This document shows, one piece after another, positions 34,811-43,608 of a stretch of DNA of 53,910 nt. A program made the position numbers and the translations under genes. Each line of letters opens with the position of its first letter. The stretch's first letter is position 1. Source of the DNA: an uncultured Pseudomonadota bacterium. GTDB taxonomy: Bacteria > Pseudomonadota > Gammaproteobacteria > Steroidobacterales > Steroidobacteraceae. The stretch spans positions 1 through 53,910 of the forward strand of contig CADEFJ010000008.1 of the NCBI GenBank assembly GCA_902826575.1. Direction: 5' to 3'. The notes beneath the pieces are model-generated. The model saw nothing but the letters and a program-made list of their open reading frames with translations. It was not told where the DNA came from and ran no database searches.

Positions 34811-35758
34811 ATGATGGCGAACCCACCGGCGTTGCCGCCAGCTCCCACTGCAGCGACCGGCGCCACGACGTCGACCGCGCTCGCCGCATCCGCGCCGACC
34901 GATGCGGCGCTCGCAGGCGTGTTCAGTGACGAGCTCGCACAGCTGCTGGATGAGGAATCAGGGAGCCACGACGAGGAGCTGTCGACGCCGGCGGCCCTGG
35001 CATTGCTGCTGTCCGCGCTGATCGATGCGCCGACCGCGACAGCGGGTAGCGCCTCGCCCGTCGGTGTGCGGCCGGGACACGCGCCGCAGCACGTTGCGCA
35101 GCCCATGCCCGCCGCACTCGATTCCGAAGCGTCACTGGATGGCATGTTGCAGGAGCTGCGCGCACCGCCCGCCGCGGCGGGCGGTGTCTCCGACGGGCCG
35201 ATCATGCTGCCCGGCCTCACCGGTTCGATGAGCGCCCAGGCCGCCGCGACGCCTGCCCTGGACGGCCTGGCGAGCCTCGTTGCGGGCAGTGGCCAGGCTA
35301 CCGACGCGCGTGCCGTGGCACAGCACTCCGCACTGCGGCAAGACCTGCCGCTGCAGACACCGGTCGGAACGCAGGCATGGGGCGATGAACTGGCGACACG
35401 GATTGCGCTGCTCGCATCGGACGGTCGGCAATTGGCCTCGGTGCGGCTCACGCCCGAGCATCTCGGGCCGCTCGACATCCGCATCGCGGTGCGCGGTGAC
35501 GAGGCGTCGGTATCGTTCAGTGCGAGCCACCCCGACACACGCGCCGCTCTGGAACAGGCGCTGCCGAGGCTGCGCGAGCTGTTCGCATCGCAGGGCCTGC
35601 AACTCACCCATGCCGATGTGTCGGGGCGTGATCCGCACGACGCACAGTTCCCTGCGGCCCACCACGCGCTGCGTGGACTGACGCGCGATGTCGCGCAGGA
35701 GGGCGAGGGCGCAACTGCGGTGCGAATGCACCTCGGTTTGCTTGACCTTTACGCCTGA
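34811..35758 (+). CDS. fliK: Flagellar hook-length control protein FliK
   Basis: 315 residues from ATG 34811 with GAGG 10 nt upstream (ATG 34814 is equally possible). The N-terminal two-thirds is Ala/Pro-rich and poorly structured; the C-terminal Flg_hook domain is clear (RLTPEHLGPLDIRIAVRGDE, then ASHPDTRAALEQALPRLREL). FliK measures the hook and switches FlhB to filament substrates. It is shorter than many FliK proteins. The flagellar operon is interrupted directly after it. Confidence 0.93.
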   Translation: MMANPPALPPAPTAATGATTSTALAASAPTDAALAGVFSDELAQLLDEESGSHDEELSTPAALALLLSALIDAPTATAGSASPVGVRPGHAPQHVAQPMPAALDSEASLDGMLQELRAPPAAAGGVSDGPIMLPGLTGSMSAQAAATPALDGLASLVAGSGQATDARAVAQHSALRQDLPLQTPVGTQAWGDELATRIALLASDGRQLASVRLTPEHLGPLDIRIAVRGDEASVSFSASHPDTRAALEQALPRLRELFASQGLQLTHADVSGRDPHDAQFPAAHHALRGLTRDVAQEGEGATAVRMHLGLLDLYA

Positions 35759-35783
35759 GGACGAGTGGCGCTGCAGCACAGCC

Positions 35784-35800
35784 TACAACCAGTGGTTGTA
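35784..35800. promoter_or_regulatory. Perfect 17-bp palindrome upstream of the TonB receptor gene
   Basis: TACAACCAGTGGTTGTA: 8-bp arms around a single G, starting 26 nt after the fliK stop. Related half-sites (GGTTGTT at 35814-35820 and CAAACAAC at 35836-35843) follow in the same AT-richer leader, and a GACTC-GAT-GAGTC repeat lies at 35869-35881. The whole gap 35759-35912 has no gene. Best read as an operator region for a dimeric regulator encoded elsewhere. Confidence 0.58.
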
Positions 35801-35912
35801 TGAATCATTGAAAGGTTGTTGGACTGCATCCCAGTGCAAACAACAGTATGCGAGCGTGACCAGTTGGCGACTCGATGAGTCAGTGTCAAGGTCGATCATA
35901 GGGGGAGTCAAC

Positions 35913-38480
35913 GTGCCTACGAAGCAGATCGTTTGCGCCATGGGTTTGAGTGGATTGCTGGGCTTCGGCTTCAGCGCTGGCGCTGTCGCGCAAGAGTCGC
36001 AGGACGCGCCGGCCCAGGCCAAGGCAGCCGAAGCACTCGACGAAGTCATCGTCACGGCGCGCAAGCGCGAAGAGGCATTGCAGGACATTCCCCTCTCGAT
36101 CTCCGTGTTCGCCGCGGATGACATCCAGGAGGCCGACCTGCGTTCCCTGCAGGATGTCGCCACGATGACGCCCGGCTTCCAGTTCATGAACATGGGGCTC
36201 AGGAGCCCCGGGCGATACGAGACCCAGCTGCAGTTCCGCGGCCTGACTACCGCGCAGCTTTCACCGAGTTTCGCGACCGGCGCCCTGTTCATCGATGGCC
36301 AGTACGTGCTGAGCGGCGGCACATCCCTGTCACTGATGGATATCGAGCGCATCGAGGTGATCAAGGGCCCGCAGGCGGCCTATTTCGGGCGCAATACCTT
36401 CGGCGGCGCAGTCAACATGATCACGCGCGATCCGAACATGCAGGAGTTCAGTGGAGAACTGAATGTCCGCACGACCGATCGCTCCAACAACGATTTCAGC
36501 GGCCTCGTCGAGTTTCCGCTGGTCCGGGACGTGCTGTCGGCGAGCCTGAGCGCGCGCCTGTACGACAAGCGCGGCCAGTGGACCGCCACCGATGGCGGAC
36601 GCATGGGTGACGAGGAATCCAGGACCGCGAATGCCGTCATCAAGTGGAATGTCACGGACGCGCTGGAATTCAAGCTGCGCTATGCCTACTCCGAGGATGA
36701 CGACGGAGCCGCGGCGCAGGGCTACATCTCCGGCATCAAGAACGATACCTGCACCGGACTTACGATCGATACGCCGCAAGGGCCGGCGTCGCCGAGGCGC
36801 TACATCTGCGGCACCGTGCCTTACGGCAGCAGCGTGATCACGGATGCGGGCTCGAAGTCGATTTCCTCCAACACGCACCTGCCGCCGTACCCGCCGCTCG
36901 ACGCCCTGACGCAACCGCCCGCCGCGTTCCCCGATGTGCCGCATCGCGACGACATCGGCTTGTCGCGCGAGACCGAGCGACTGACGTTCATCGGCAGTTA
37001 CGCTTTCCAGGGCGGCTACTCCCTCGATTTCTCCTACGGCAAGAACGAGCAGAACGCCAACTTCCTGCGCGACTACGACATCACGGATCGCATCACCTTC
37101 TTCTCCAGCGATCCGCAGACCATGGAAGACGAGAGCGCCGAGATTCGCCTGGGCGGCCCGCAGGACTCACGCTTCCGCTGGCTCGTCGGGTACAACACCT
37201 ACGAGCAGAAGTTCACGACGTCGGGCGAGGGCGGCACGGTGACGACCTCGTGCTTCGGTGCGGTGCAGACGCCATTTCAGGATAACTATCCCGGCAACTG
37301 CGTCGGCGGCGCGCCAGGCGTTTTCAATCTCGTCCTGCCGCTCGGCCTTGCGAATGCGGACAAGGCCAAGGTGGAAGGCATATTCGCGGCACTCGATTTC
37401 GACATCACCGACCGCGTCACGCTGAGCGTGGAAGGACGCTACCAGGAAGACACCCTGACCAAGGGCGCGGGCGTGGCAACGCCTGGTGGCACCGTTCTCA
37501 AGGAGACCTTCAGTGATTTCCTGCGGCGCGTCATCCTGCGCTGGATGCCGGCGGATGAGACCAATGTCTGGGCGAGCTATTCCGAAGGCATGATTGCCGG
37601 CGACTTCAACAGCACCTTCATCAACGCGGACGAGCGCGAACGCGCGCAATACGTGGCGCTGAACCCGGCCATCTCGGAGGCGCTCGATGCCGAGACCCTG
37701 GAGGCCTGGGAGATCGGCGCGAAGCAGGGCTTCATGGGTGGGCGTGGCCAGGTCAGTGCATCCGTGTACTACTATGAATGGGCCAATATCAAGGGCCGCT
37801 CCTCGTATCCGATCAACGAAACCTGCCGTCCGGCCGACATGGGCGCGGTGGGCTGCGATCCCGCGCTGGGACAGGCCGTCGGCGATCCGAAGCGCTTCCT
37901 GGACGGGAGCGGCGAACTGGCTCCGCTGTTCACGATTCGCAACGTGCTGCTGCCCGGCGATGCGACGCTCTGGGGCGCCGAACTCGAGCTGGCCTACCGG
38001 TTCACGGATTCGCTCCTGTGGCAGCTCAACGGTGCCTACACGGCGTCCGAATACGACGACTACGAATTCAATTTCGTGACGCCCGTCGCCGGCTACTCGC
38101 AGATGGCGGGTAACCAGACGCCGCGGCAGCCCAAGTGGACCGGCAACAGCTCGCTGATCTGGGACCTCAACGCGTTCGGCAAGCCGGCCTATGTGCGCGG
38201 CGATGTGCTCTACCAGGGCGAAGCGTTTGCCGACGAGTCCAACCTCGCGAAGATCGATGATTACTGGCTGCTCAACCTGCGGGCCGGCATCGAGCTGGGC
38301 GCGGTCACCGTGGAGCTGTTCTCCACCAACCTGACCGACGAGAAGGCGTGGCAGACCGGCGCGCGCTGGACCGACTGGAGCAGCCCGACGCAGTTCCCGC
38401 ACCTCACCGAGAAGCAGGGTGTGGTCGCGGCACCGCTCGATCGACGTGAGTTTGGGCTGCGCGTCAACTTTCGCTTCTGA
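35913..38480 (+). CDS. TonB-dependent outer-membrane receptor
   Basis: 855 residues from GTG 35913, decided by GGGGGAG 5 nt upstream and a signal peptide that begins there (core MGLSGLLGFGF, cleavage near AVAQ at 27). A TonB-box-like DEVIVTARKRE (43-53) is followed by the plug domain (~55-170, IERIEVIKGPQAAYFGRNTF) and a 22-strand-type barrel ending in Phe (REFGLRVNFRF). This subfamily is expanded in Sphingomonadales, Caulobacter and Steroidobacter-like bacteria and often serves carbohydrates, aromatics or steroids; substrate unknown. It splits fliK from fliL and is followed by an SDR gene 40 nt away. Confidence 0.9.
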   Translation: MPTKQIVCAMGLSGLLGFGFSAGAVAQESQDAPAQAKAAEALDEVIVTARKREEALQDIPLSISVFAADDIQEADLRSLQDVATMTPGFQFMNMGLRSPGRYETQLQFRGLTTAQLSPSFATGALFIDGQYVLSGGTSLSLMDIERIEVIKGPQAAYFGRNTFGGAVNMITRDPNMQEFSGELNVRTTDRSNNDFSGLVEFPLVRDVLSASLSARLYDKRGQWTATDGGRMGDEESRTANAVIKWNVTDALEFKLRYAYSEDDDGAAAQGYISGIKNDTCTGLTIDTPQGPASPRRYICGTVPYGSSVITDAGSKSISSNTHLPPYPPLDALTQPPAAFPDVPHRDDIGLSRETERLTFIGSYAFQGGYSLDFSYGKNEQNANFLRDYDITDRITFFSSDPQTMEDESAEIRLGGPQDSRFRWLVGYNTYEQKFTTSGEGGTVTTSCFGAVQTPFQDNYPGNCVGGAPGVFNLVLPLGLANADKAKVEGIFAALDFDITDRVTLSVEGRYQEDTLTKGAGVATPGGTVLKETFSDFLRRVILRWMPADETNVWASYSEGMIAGDFNSTFINADERERAQYVALNPAISEALDAETLEAWEIGAKQGFMGGRGQVSASVYYYEWANIKGRSSYPINETCRPADMGAVGCDPALGQAVGDPKRFLDGSGELAPLFTIRNVLLPGDATLWGAELELAYRFTDSLLWQLNGAYTASEYDDYEFNFVTPVAGYSQMAGNQTPRQPKWTGNSSLIWDLNAFGKPAYVRGDVLYQGEAFADESNLAKIDDYWLLNLRAGIELGAVTVELFSTNLTDEKAWQTGARWTDWSSPTQFPHLTEKQGVVAAPLDRREFGLRVNFRF

Positions 38481-38520
38481 CACGCTCACCCGCCCTCCTT
38501 GTCGTGAGGGGAGTTCATCC

Positions 38521-39396
38521 GTGAAGCGACGGGACATCCTGCGCGGCTTGGCATTTGCGGCCGCGGGCGCTTCCGGCAGCGTGACTCGTGCTCAGGTCGT
38601 GCCGGCAGCGCCCACAACGGCGTCGCGGTGGCCGTTGAAGTCGATGCGGGTCGATGGCGCGACAGTGCTGGTGACCGGCTCGAACCAGGGAATCGGGCTC
38701 GGCTTCGTCAAGGCCTTGCTGGCCCGCGGTGCAAAGCGGGTCTACGCAACGGCGCGCCGTGAGGAAAGCCTTCCGGATGTCGTGGCATTGGACCCGGGAC
38801 GTGTCCGGGCGCTGGTTCTGGACGTCAATGAACCCGAGCAACGGCAAAGGGCGGCCGCACAGGCCACCGATGTGACGTGGCTGATCAACAATGCCGGCGT
38901 CCCGGGCAGTCGTACACGCTCCGAGGACCGGATTCTCGCTGCCGCAAGTCTCGACGACGGGCACTGGGTCATGCAGACCAACTGCTGGTCTCCCGCGGAA
39001 CTTTGCCGCCTGTTCGCGCCGATCATCGTGAAGAACGGCGGCGGCGCCATCACGAACATCCTGTCTGTCGGGGCCTGGTATTGCGTGCCGCAGAACACGA
39101 CTTACAGCATGTCGAAGGCGGCTGCCGCCATGATGACGGCGGGAGTGCGGGCCGAACTCGATCGCGAACCGGTGCTCGTGTCGGGTGTCTACACGGCGGG
39201 AGTGGCCACGAACATGTCCGGTGGACAGGGCATGGATCCCGTCGCGCACGCGCACCTTGTCCTGGATGCAGCCGGGCGCGGCGAGACCGACATCCTCGCC
39301 GGTACCGGCGTCGAGCGGCTTCGCGATGCCGTACGGGCCGACCCCAAGGCGGTGGAGCGCGAGCGGATCGAGCGGATGCACGCGGCGGACAAGTAA
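38521..39396 (+). CDS. Short-chain dehydrogenase/reductase with Tat-type signal sequence
   Basis: 291 residues from GTG 38521 (GGGGAG 7 nt upstream). The N-terminus KRRDILRG, then AFAAAGASGSVTRAQ, looks like a twin-arginine signal. The SDR domain starts near residue 45: cofactor motif TGSNQGIG (52-59), NNAG (123-126), catalytic Ser182 and YSMSK (Tyr195, Lys199). ATARRE after the second strand suggests NADP(H). If the signal is real the enzyme is exported folded with its cofactor, which is unusual for an SDR. Probably co-transcribed with the TonB receptor and acting on its substrate; substrate unknown. Confidence 0.85.
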   Translation: MKRRDILRGLAFAAAGASGSVTRAQVVPAAPTTASRWPLKSMRVDGATVLVTGSNQGIGLGFVKALLARGAKRVYATARREESLPDVVALDPGRVRALVLDVNEPEQRQRAAAQATDVTWLINNAGVPGSRTRSEDRILAAASLDDGHWVMQTNCWSPAELCRLFAPIIVKNGGGAITNILSVGAWYCVPQNTTYSMSKAAAAMMTAGVRAELDREPVLVSGVYTAGVATNMSGGQGMDPVAHAHLVLDAAGRGETDILAGTGVERLRDAVRADPKAVERERIERMHAADK

Positions 39397-39444
39397 CGCC
39401 GCCGCCGCGACTGCGAGCGCCAATCTTCCGTCGCAGCCGCCCGG

Positions 39445-39460
39445 TGTGCGCTCGGTCACA
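39445..39460. promoter_or_regulatory. CRP/Clp/Vfr-type site upstream of fliL
   Basis: TGTGCGCTCGGTCACA matches TGTGA-N6-TCACA at nine of ten bases, and one flanking base on each side extends the symmetry (GTGTG/CACAC). It lies about 92 nt upstream of the start predicted from the fliL sigma54 promoter. The gap 39397-39571 holds no gene. Confidence 0.6.
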
Positions 39461-39518
39461 CTGGTTCGCGCGACACAAACGCCGTAAATTCATGAGCTTG
39501 CGCGCGTCCGCGCGCCTC

Positions 39519-39534
39519 TGGCATCGAGCTTGCA
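39519..39534 (+). promoter_or_regulatory. Sigma54 promoter of the fliL operon
   Basis: TGGCATCGAGCTTGCA fits TGGCAy-N5-TTGCw with exact spacing. Transcription would start near 39544, 28 nt before the fliL ATG. It gives fliLMNOPQR-flhB its own start after the inserted TonB receptor/SDR pair. Confidence 0.8.
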
Positions 39535-39571
39535 CCACCTCGCGCGCGAATCGTCGCGCCGAGGAACCGAC

Positions 39572-40051
39572 ATGGCTGAAGCTGCCGTCTCCGCATCACC
39601 GCAGAAGTCGTCGAAGACACTGCTGTGGATCGCTCTCATCCTGATGGTAGGCGCCGCGGGCGCCGCAGGGACCTACTTCCTCGTCGGTCGCGGTAACGCA
39701 TCGGCCGTGCAGGCGGCGCCACCGCCGGCGCCAGCCCTGTTCCACCAGCTCGATCCCTCGTTCGTCGTGAACTTCGAGGCGGAGCAGCTCGTGCGCTTCC
39801 TGCAAGTGACCATCGAGGTCATGACGCGTGATCCGGCCACCCTCGAGTTCGTGAAGCGGCACGAGCCGGTGATCCGCAATGACCTGCTGATGCTGCTCTC
39901 GAACCAGGAATACCAAGTCCTCGCCACCCAGGCGGGCAAGGACGACCTGCGCTCGCGCGCGCTCGAAGCCGTGCGCGCGATCGCCGCGCGCGAGGGTGGC
40001 GACCCCGCGAAGCTCGAGGCCATCTACTTCACGTCCTTCGTGATGCAGTAG
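39572..40051 (+). CDS. fliL: Flagellar basal body-associated protein FliL
   Basis: 159 residues from ATG 39572 with GAGGAACCGAC upstream; codons back to 39530 lie in the promoter. One membrane helix (LLWIALILMVGAAGAAGTYF) near residues 17-37, then a Pro/Ala linker and a periplasmic domain (QLDPSFVVNFEAEQLVRFLQ) ending IYFTSFVMQ, the standard FliL C-terminus. FliL rings surround stators and help their activation. Confidence 0.93.
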   Translation: MAEAAVSASPQKSSKTLLWIALILMVGAAGAAGTYFLVGRGNASAVQAAPPPAPALFHQLDPSFVVNFEAEQLVRFLQVTIEVMTRDPATLEFVKRHEPVIRNDLLMLLSNQEYQVLATQAGKDDLRSRALEAVRAIAAREGGDPAKLEAIYFTSFVMQ

Positions 40052-40063
40052 GCGGACCTGACG

Positions 40064-41050
40064 ATGTCAAACCACCAGATACTGAACCAGGACGAAGTCG
40101 ACGCACTGCTGAACGGCGTCGACAGCGGCGCGGTCGCGACCGAGGCGCAGCCACCGCCGGGCGAGGCGCGCAGCTACGATTTCGGCAACGAGATGCGCAT
40201 CGTGCGCGGGCGCATGCCCACGCTCGAGATGATCAACGAGCGCTTCGCGCGCCTCTTTCGCAGCAGCATGTACAACATGCTGCGCCGCTCGCCCGACATC
40301 AGCGTCGGGCCGGTACAGATGAAGAAGTTCGGCGAGTATGTGCACACGCTGCACCTGCCGACGAGCCTGAACCTGGTGCGCGTGGCGCCGCTGCGTGGCA
40401 CCGGGCTGATCGTGCTCGGGCCCACGCTGGTCTTTGCGATGGTCGACAACTTCTTCGGCGGCAATGGCCGGCACGCGAAGATCGAGGGCCGCGACTTCAC
40501 CGCGACCGAGTCGCGCGTGATCCACATGCTGCTGAAGCGCGTGTTCGAGAACCTGCGCGAGGCCTGGGCGAATGTCGCACCGATCGAGATCGAATACCTC
40601 TCGTCGGAAATGAACCCCCACTTCGCCAATATCGTCAGTCCCACCGAGGTGGTGGTCGTGACGTCGTTCCATGTCGAGCTCGAGGGTGGCGGCGGCGACC
40701 TGCACGTGACGCTGCCGTACTCGATGATCGAGCCGCTGCGTGACGTGCTCGACTCCGGCATCCAGAGTGATCGCGTCGAGCAGGACGAGCGCTGGCTCCA
40801 CACGCTGCGCGAAGAAGTAGAGGGCGCCGACGTGCAACTGACCACCGTGCTCGGCCGCGCGCACATGTCCCTGGCCGATCTCGTGAACATGAAGCCGGGC
40901 GACGTGATTCCCTGCGATTTCTCGGGTCAGGCCACAGTGTTTGCCGAAGACGTGCCGATCTTTCGCGGCGGCTTCGGTGTCTCGCGCGGGCAGCAGGCCG
41001 TCAAGGTCGAGCAGCACGTGCGCCTCCGCAATGCCAAAGGAATGAGTTGA
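40064..41050 (+). CDS. fliM: Flagellar motor switch protein FliM
   Basis: 328 residues. The N-terminal LNQDEVDALLNGV is the CheY-P binding peptide. The middle CheC-like domain includes RVAPLRGTGLIVLGPTLVFA and FFGGNGRH, and the C-terminal SpoA domain (TVLGRAHMSLADLVNMKPGD) mates with FliN. FliM forms the C-ring wall and sets rotation direction. The stop shares a base with the fliN ATG. Confidence 0.96.
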   Translation: MSNHQILNQDEVDALLNGVDSGAVATEAQPPPGEARSYDFGNEMRIVRGRMPTLEMINERFARLFRSSMYNMLRRSPDISVGPVQMKKFGEYVHTLHLPTSLNLVRVAPLRGTGLIVLGPTLVFAMVDNFFGGNGRHAKIEGRDFTATESRVIHMLLKRVFENLREAWANVAPIEIEYLSSEMNPHFANIVSPTEVVVVTSFHVELEGGGGDLHVTLPYSMIEPLRDVLDSGIQSDRVEQDERWLHTLREEVEGADVQLTTVLGRAHMSLADLVNMKPGDVIPCDFSGQATVFAEDVPIFRGGFGVSRGQQAVKVEQHVRLRNAKGMS

Positions 41051-41388
41051 TGAACGCCACAGCCAACCAGGTCGCCGTCCCGGCAGCCGAGTTCGAAAAA
41101 CTGAACGAGGATGCCGGAGGTGCACGGGAAGTGAACCTCGACGTGATCCTCGATGTCCCGGTGACACTGTCGATGGAGGTCGGGCGCACCCGCATTCCGA
41201 TCCGCAACCTGCTGCAGCTCAACCAGGGCTCGGTCGTCGAGCTCGAGCGCGCTGCGGGCGAGCCCCTCGACGTGTTCGTGAACGGCACGCTGATCGCGCA
41301 CGGCGAGGTCGTGGTGGTGAACGAGAAGTTCGGCATCCGCCTGACCGACGTCGTGAGCCCCGCCGACCGGATCCGCAAGCTCAAATGA
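41050..41388 (+). CDS. fliN: Flagellar motor switch protein FliN
   Basis: 112 residues from ATG 41050 (TGATG with fliM). A short N-terminal extension precedes the SpoA domain: LDVPVTLSMEVGRTRIPIR, LLQLNQGSVVELERAAGEPL, VNGTLIAHGEVVVVNEKFGI. FliN forms the base of the C-ring and docks FliH. The end overlaps fliO. Confidence 0.96.
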   Translation: MNATANQVAVPAAEFEKLNEDAGGAREVNLDVILDVPVTLSMEVGRTRIPIRNLLQLNQGSVVELERAAGEPLDVFVNGTLIAHGEVVVVNEKFGIRLTDVVSPADRIRKLK

Positions 41389-41822
41389 GTGTAGCGGCGC
41401 AAGTGGCCGGGGAGGCCGCCGCGGGCACGCCGTTTGCGGCGCCCGCAGCCGTGGGTGCGGCCACGACATCGGGCCTGGCTGGCGCCGGCGAGGTCACGTT
41501 CGCCCTCTTGATCGTGCTGCTGGTGATTTTCGGCTGTGCGTGGTGCGTGAAGCGCCTGCGTACATTCGCGCGGCCGCAGGGCCGCGTGCTGGCGATCGTC
41601 GACGATCTTGCGGTTGGACAGAAGGAACGTGTCGTGCTGCTGGCCTGTGGGGGTGAGCGGCTGCTGGTGGGGGTTGCCGCAGGACAGGTGAGCCTGTTGC
41701 GCATCGTGCCGCCCGCGGCTTTTGCCGCCGCGGACGGCGTGCAGTCGGCAGAGACGCCGGCGGCTGCGCCGACGCCGGACTTCCGTACGGTTCTGCGTCG
41801 CAGCCTGGGGCTCACGCGATGA
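41385..41822 (+). CDS. fliO: Flagellar biosynthesis protein FliO
   Basis: 145 residues; ATGA overlap with fliN. One membrane helix ([20 protein letters not shown]) near 40-60 and a cytoplasmic domain with [20 protein letters not shown] and [11 protein letters not shown], the FliO/FliZ pattern. FliO helps assemble the FliP pentamer of the export gate. Overlaps fliP by ATGA. Confidence 0.9.
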   Translation: MSVAAQVAGEAAAGTPFAAPAAVGAATTSGLAGAGEVTFALLIVLLVIFGCAWCVKRLRTFARPQGRVLAIVDDLAVGQKERVVLLACGGERLLVGVAAGQVSLLRIVPPAAFAAADGVQSAETPAAAPTPDFRTVLRRSLGLTR

Positions 41823-42553
41823 GAATCTGGCTCGCGATCCTGACGCTCGTCGCGCCCATGGCCGCGTCAGCGGCGGTGGGCCTGCCCGCCGTGACGATGG
41901 AGAGCGCCCCGGACGGCGGACAGACCTGGACCCTGTCGCTGCAGGTGCTCGCCCTGATGACGGCGATCACTTTCCTGCCGGCGATTCTCCTGATGATGAC
42001 CTCGTTCACGCGCATCGTGATCGTGCTCGCGATCCTGCGCCAGGCCATCGGTGCCGGCCAGGCGCCGCCCAACCAGGTGATCGTCGGCCTGTCCCTGTTC
42101 CTGACGCTGTTCGTCATGGCGCCGGTGTTCGACCGCATCAACGTCGAGGCACTGCAGCCGTACATGGCCGGCTCCCTGGAAATGGGCGATGCGCTCACGC
42201 GCGCGGGCGGTCCGCTGCGCCAGTTCATGCTCGACCAGACGCGCGAGAGCGACATCGCGACGTTCGTGCGCATCTCCGGCGGGCAGGGCTTCGCGACTCC
42301 CGAGGACGTGCCGTTCTCCATCCTCGTGCCGTCGTTCGTCACGAGCGAGCTGAAGACTGCCTTCCTGATCGGCTTCCTGATCTTCATTCCATTCGTGATC
42401 ATCGATCTCGTCGTCGCGAGCGTGCTGATGTCGATGGGCATGATGATGCTCTCGCCGGTGCTGATCTCGCTGCCGTTCAAGCTGATGCTGTTCGTGCTGG
42501 TCGACGGCTGGTCGCTGGTGATGGGCACCCTCGCGGGGAGCTTCTTCCGATGA
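41819..42553 (+). CDS. fliP: Flagellar type III export gate protein FliP
   Basis: 244 residues. Signal-like N-terminus, then FliP motifs [40 protein letters not shown] and [20 protein letters not shown]. FliP forms the core of the FliPQR export channel in the inner membrane. ATGA overlaps at both ends tie it to fliO and fliQ. Confidence 0.97.
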   Translation: MRIWLAILTLVAPMAASAAVGLPAVTMESAPDGGQTWTLSLQVLALMTAITFLPAILLMMTSFTRIVIVLAILRQAIGAGQAPPNQVIVGLSLFLTLFVMAPVFDRINVEALQPYMAGSLEMGDALTRAGGPLRQFMLDQTRESDIATFVRISGGQGFATPEDVPFSILVPSFVTSELKTAFLIGFLIFIPFVIIDLVVASVLMSMGMMMLSPVLISLPFKLMLFVLVDGWSLVMGTLAGSFFR

Positions 42554-42819
42554 GCCCGGAAGAGGTGCTCGCCGTCGGTCGCCACGCGCTCGAGATCACG
42601 TTGCTGCTCGCTGCTCCCCCGTTGCTGGTCGCGCTGGCGGTGGGATTGCTGGTCGGCATTTTCCAGGCCGCGACGCAGATCAACGAGATGACCTTGTCGT
42701 TTATCCCGAAGCTGGTGGCGGTCGCGCTGTCGCTGATGGTGGCGGGGCCGTGGATGCTGAAGCTGATCGTCGCCTACATGCGGGAGCTGTACGAGAGCAT
42801 CCCGGGCCTGCTGGGCTGA
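42550..42819 (+). CDS. fliQ: Flagellar export gate protein FliQ
   Basis: 89 residues with two membrane hairpins; [20 protein letters not shown] and [18 protein letters not shown] are invariant FliQ segments. The start overlaps the fliP stop (ATGA). Four FliQ copies wrap the FliP-FliR core and gate the channel. Confidence 0.96.
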   Translation: MSPEEVLAVGRHALEITLLLAAPPLLVALAVGLLVGIFQAATQINEMTLSFIPKLVAVALSLMVAGPWMLKLIVAYMRELYESIPGLLG

Positions 42820-42828
42820 GGCGGACCG

Positions 42829-43599
42829 ATGCTCAGGTTCTCGGCCGTCGAGTTCATGGCGCTGATCACGACGTACTTCTATCCCTTTGTCCGCATCGGC
42901 GCCTGCCTCATGGTGGCACCGGTGTTCGGCGCGAGCTACGTGCCGGGGCGGGTTCGCCTGGTGCTTGCGTTCGCGCTCGCCATGCTGGTGGCGCCGTTCG
43001 CACCTGCGCCGCAGGTCGAACTGCTGTCGGCCGAAAGCGCGCTGATCATCGCCCAGCAGATCGTGATCGGTGTGGCGCTCGGCTTTGCGCTGCAGGTCGT
43101 GTTCGATGCGGTGGCGCTCGCCGGCCAGTTGCTCGCCAACAGCGTGGGTCTGTCGTTCGCTTTCAACGTCGATCCGCTGCGCGGGGTGAGCACCCCGGTC
43201 GTCGGCCAGCTCTATACGTTGCTGGTCGTGCTGACTTTCCTGTCGCTCAACGGCCACCTGGCGTTGCTCGAGATGCTGACCGCGGGCCTGCGCACGATGC
43301 CGGTGGGACGCACCGGTCTCGGCGCGGACGCGTTGTGGACCCTGGTGTTGTGGACCGGGCAGGTAATCTACGGCGCACTCGCGGTGGCGCTGCCCGGCAT
43401 GACGGCGATGCTGGTGGTCAACCTCGGCTTCGGCGTCATGAGCCGCGCGGCGCCCACTTTCAACCTGTTTGCGGTCGGCTTCCCTGTCACGCTCGCATTC
43501 GGGCTGGTCGTGCTGCTGCTCGGGCTGCCCTCCGTCCAGTCGGGCTTCCTGGCACTCGCGGGCGACGCCTTCGTCGTCCTCGATGCGCTGCTGCGATAG
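42829..43599 (+). CDS. fliR: Flagellar export gate protein FliR
   Basis: 256 residues with about six hydrophobic segments. Typical blocks: MLVAPFAPAP, GFALQVVFDAVALAGQLLAN and SFAFNVDPLRGVSTPVVGQL. It closes the FliPQR gate. Lies 9 nt before flhB, in the standard order. Confidence 0.95.
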   Translation: MLRFSAVEFMALITTYFYPFVRIGACLMVAPVFGASYVPGRVRLVLAFALAMLVAPFAPAPQVELLSAESALIIAQQIVIGVALGFALQVVFDAVALAGQLLANSVGLSFAFNVDPLRGVSTPVVGQLYTLLVVLTFLSLNGHLALLEMLTAGLRTMPVGRTGLGADALWTLVLWTGQVIYGALAVALPGMTAMLVVNLGFGVMSRAAPTFNLFAVGFPVTLAFGLVVLLLGLPSVQSGFLALAGDAFVVLDALLR

Positions 43600-43608
43600 G
43601 GCACCGGC

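Noticed and set aside
35808-35850. TTGAAA as a -35 element for the TonB receptor gene
   Set aside because: No acceptable -10 hexamer lies at 16-18 nt.
41812-43257. 481-codon minus-strand frame across fliP/fliQ/fliR
   Set aside because: Antisense to three conserved export-gate genes; no independent support.
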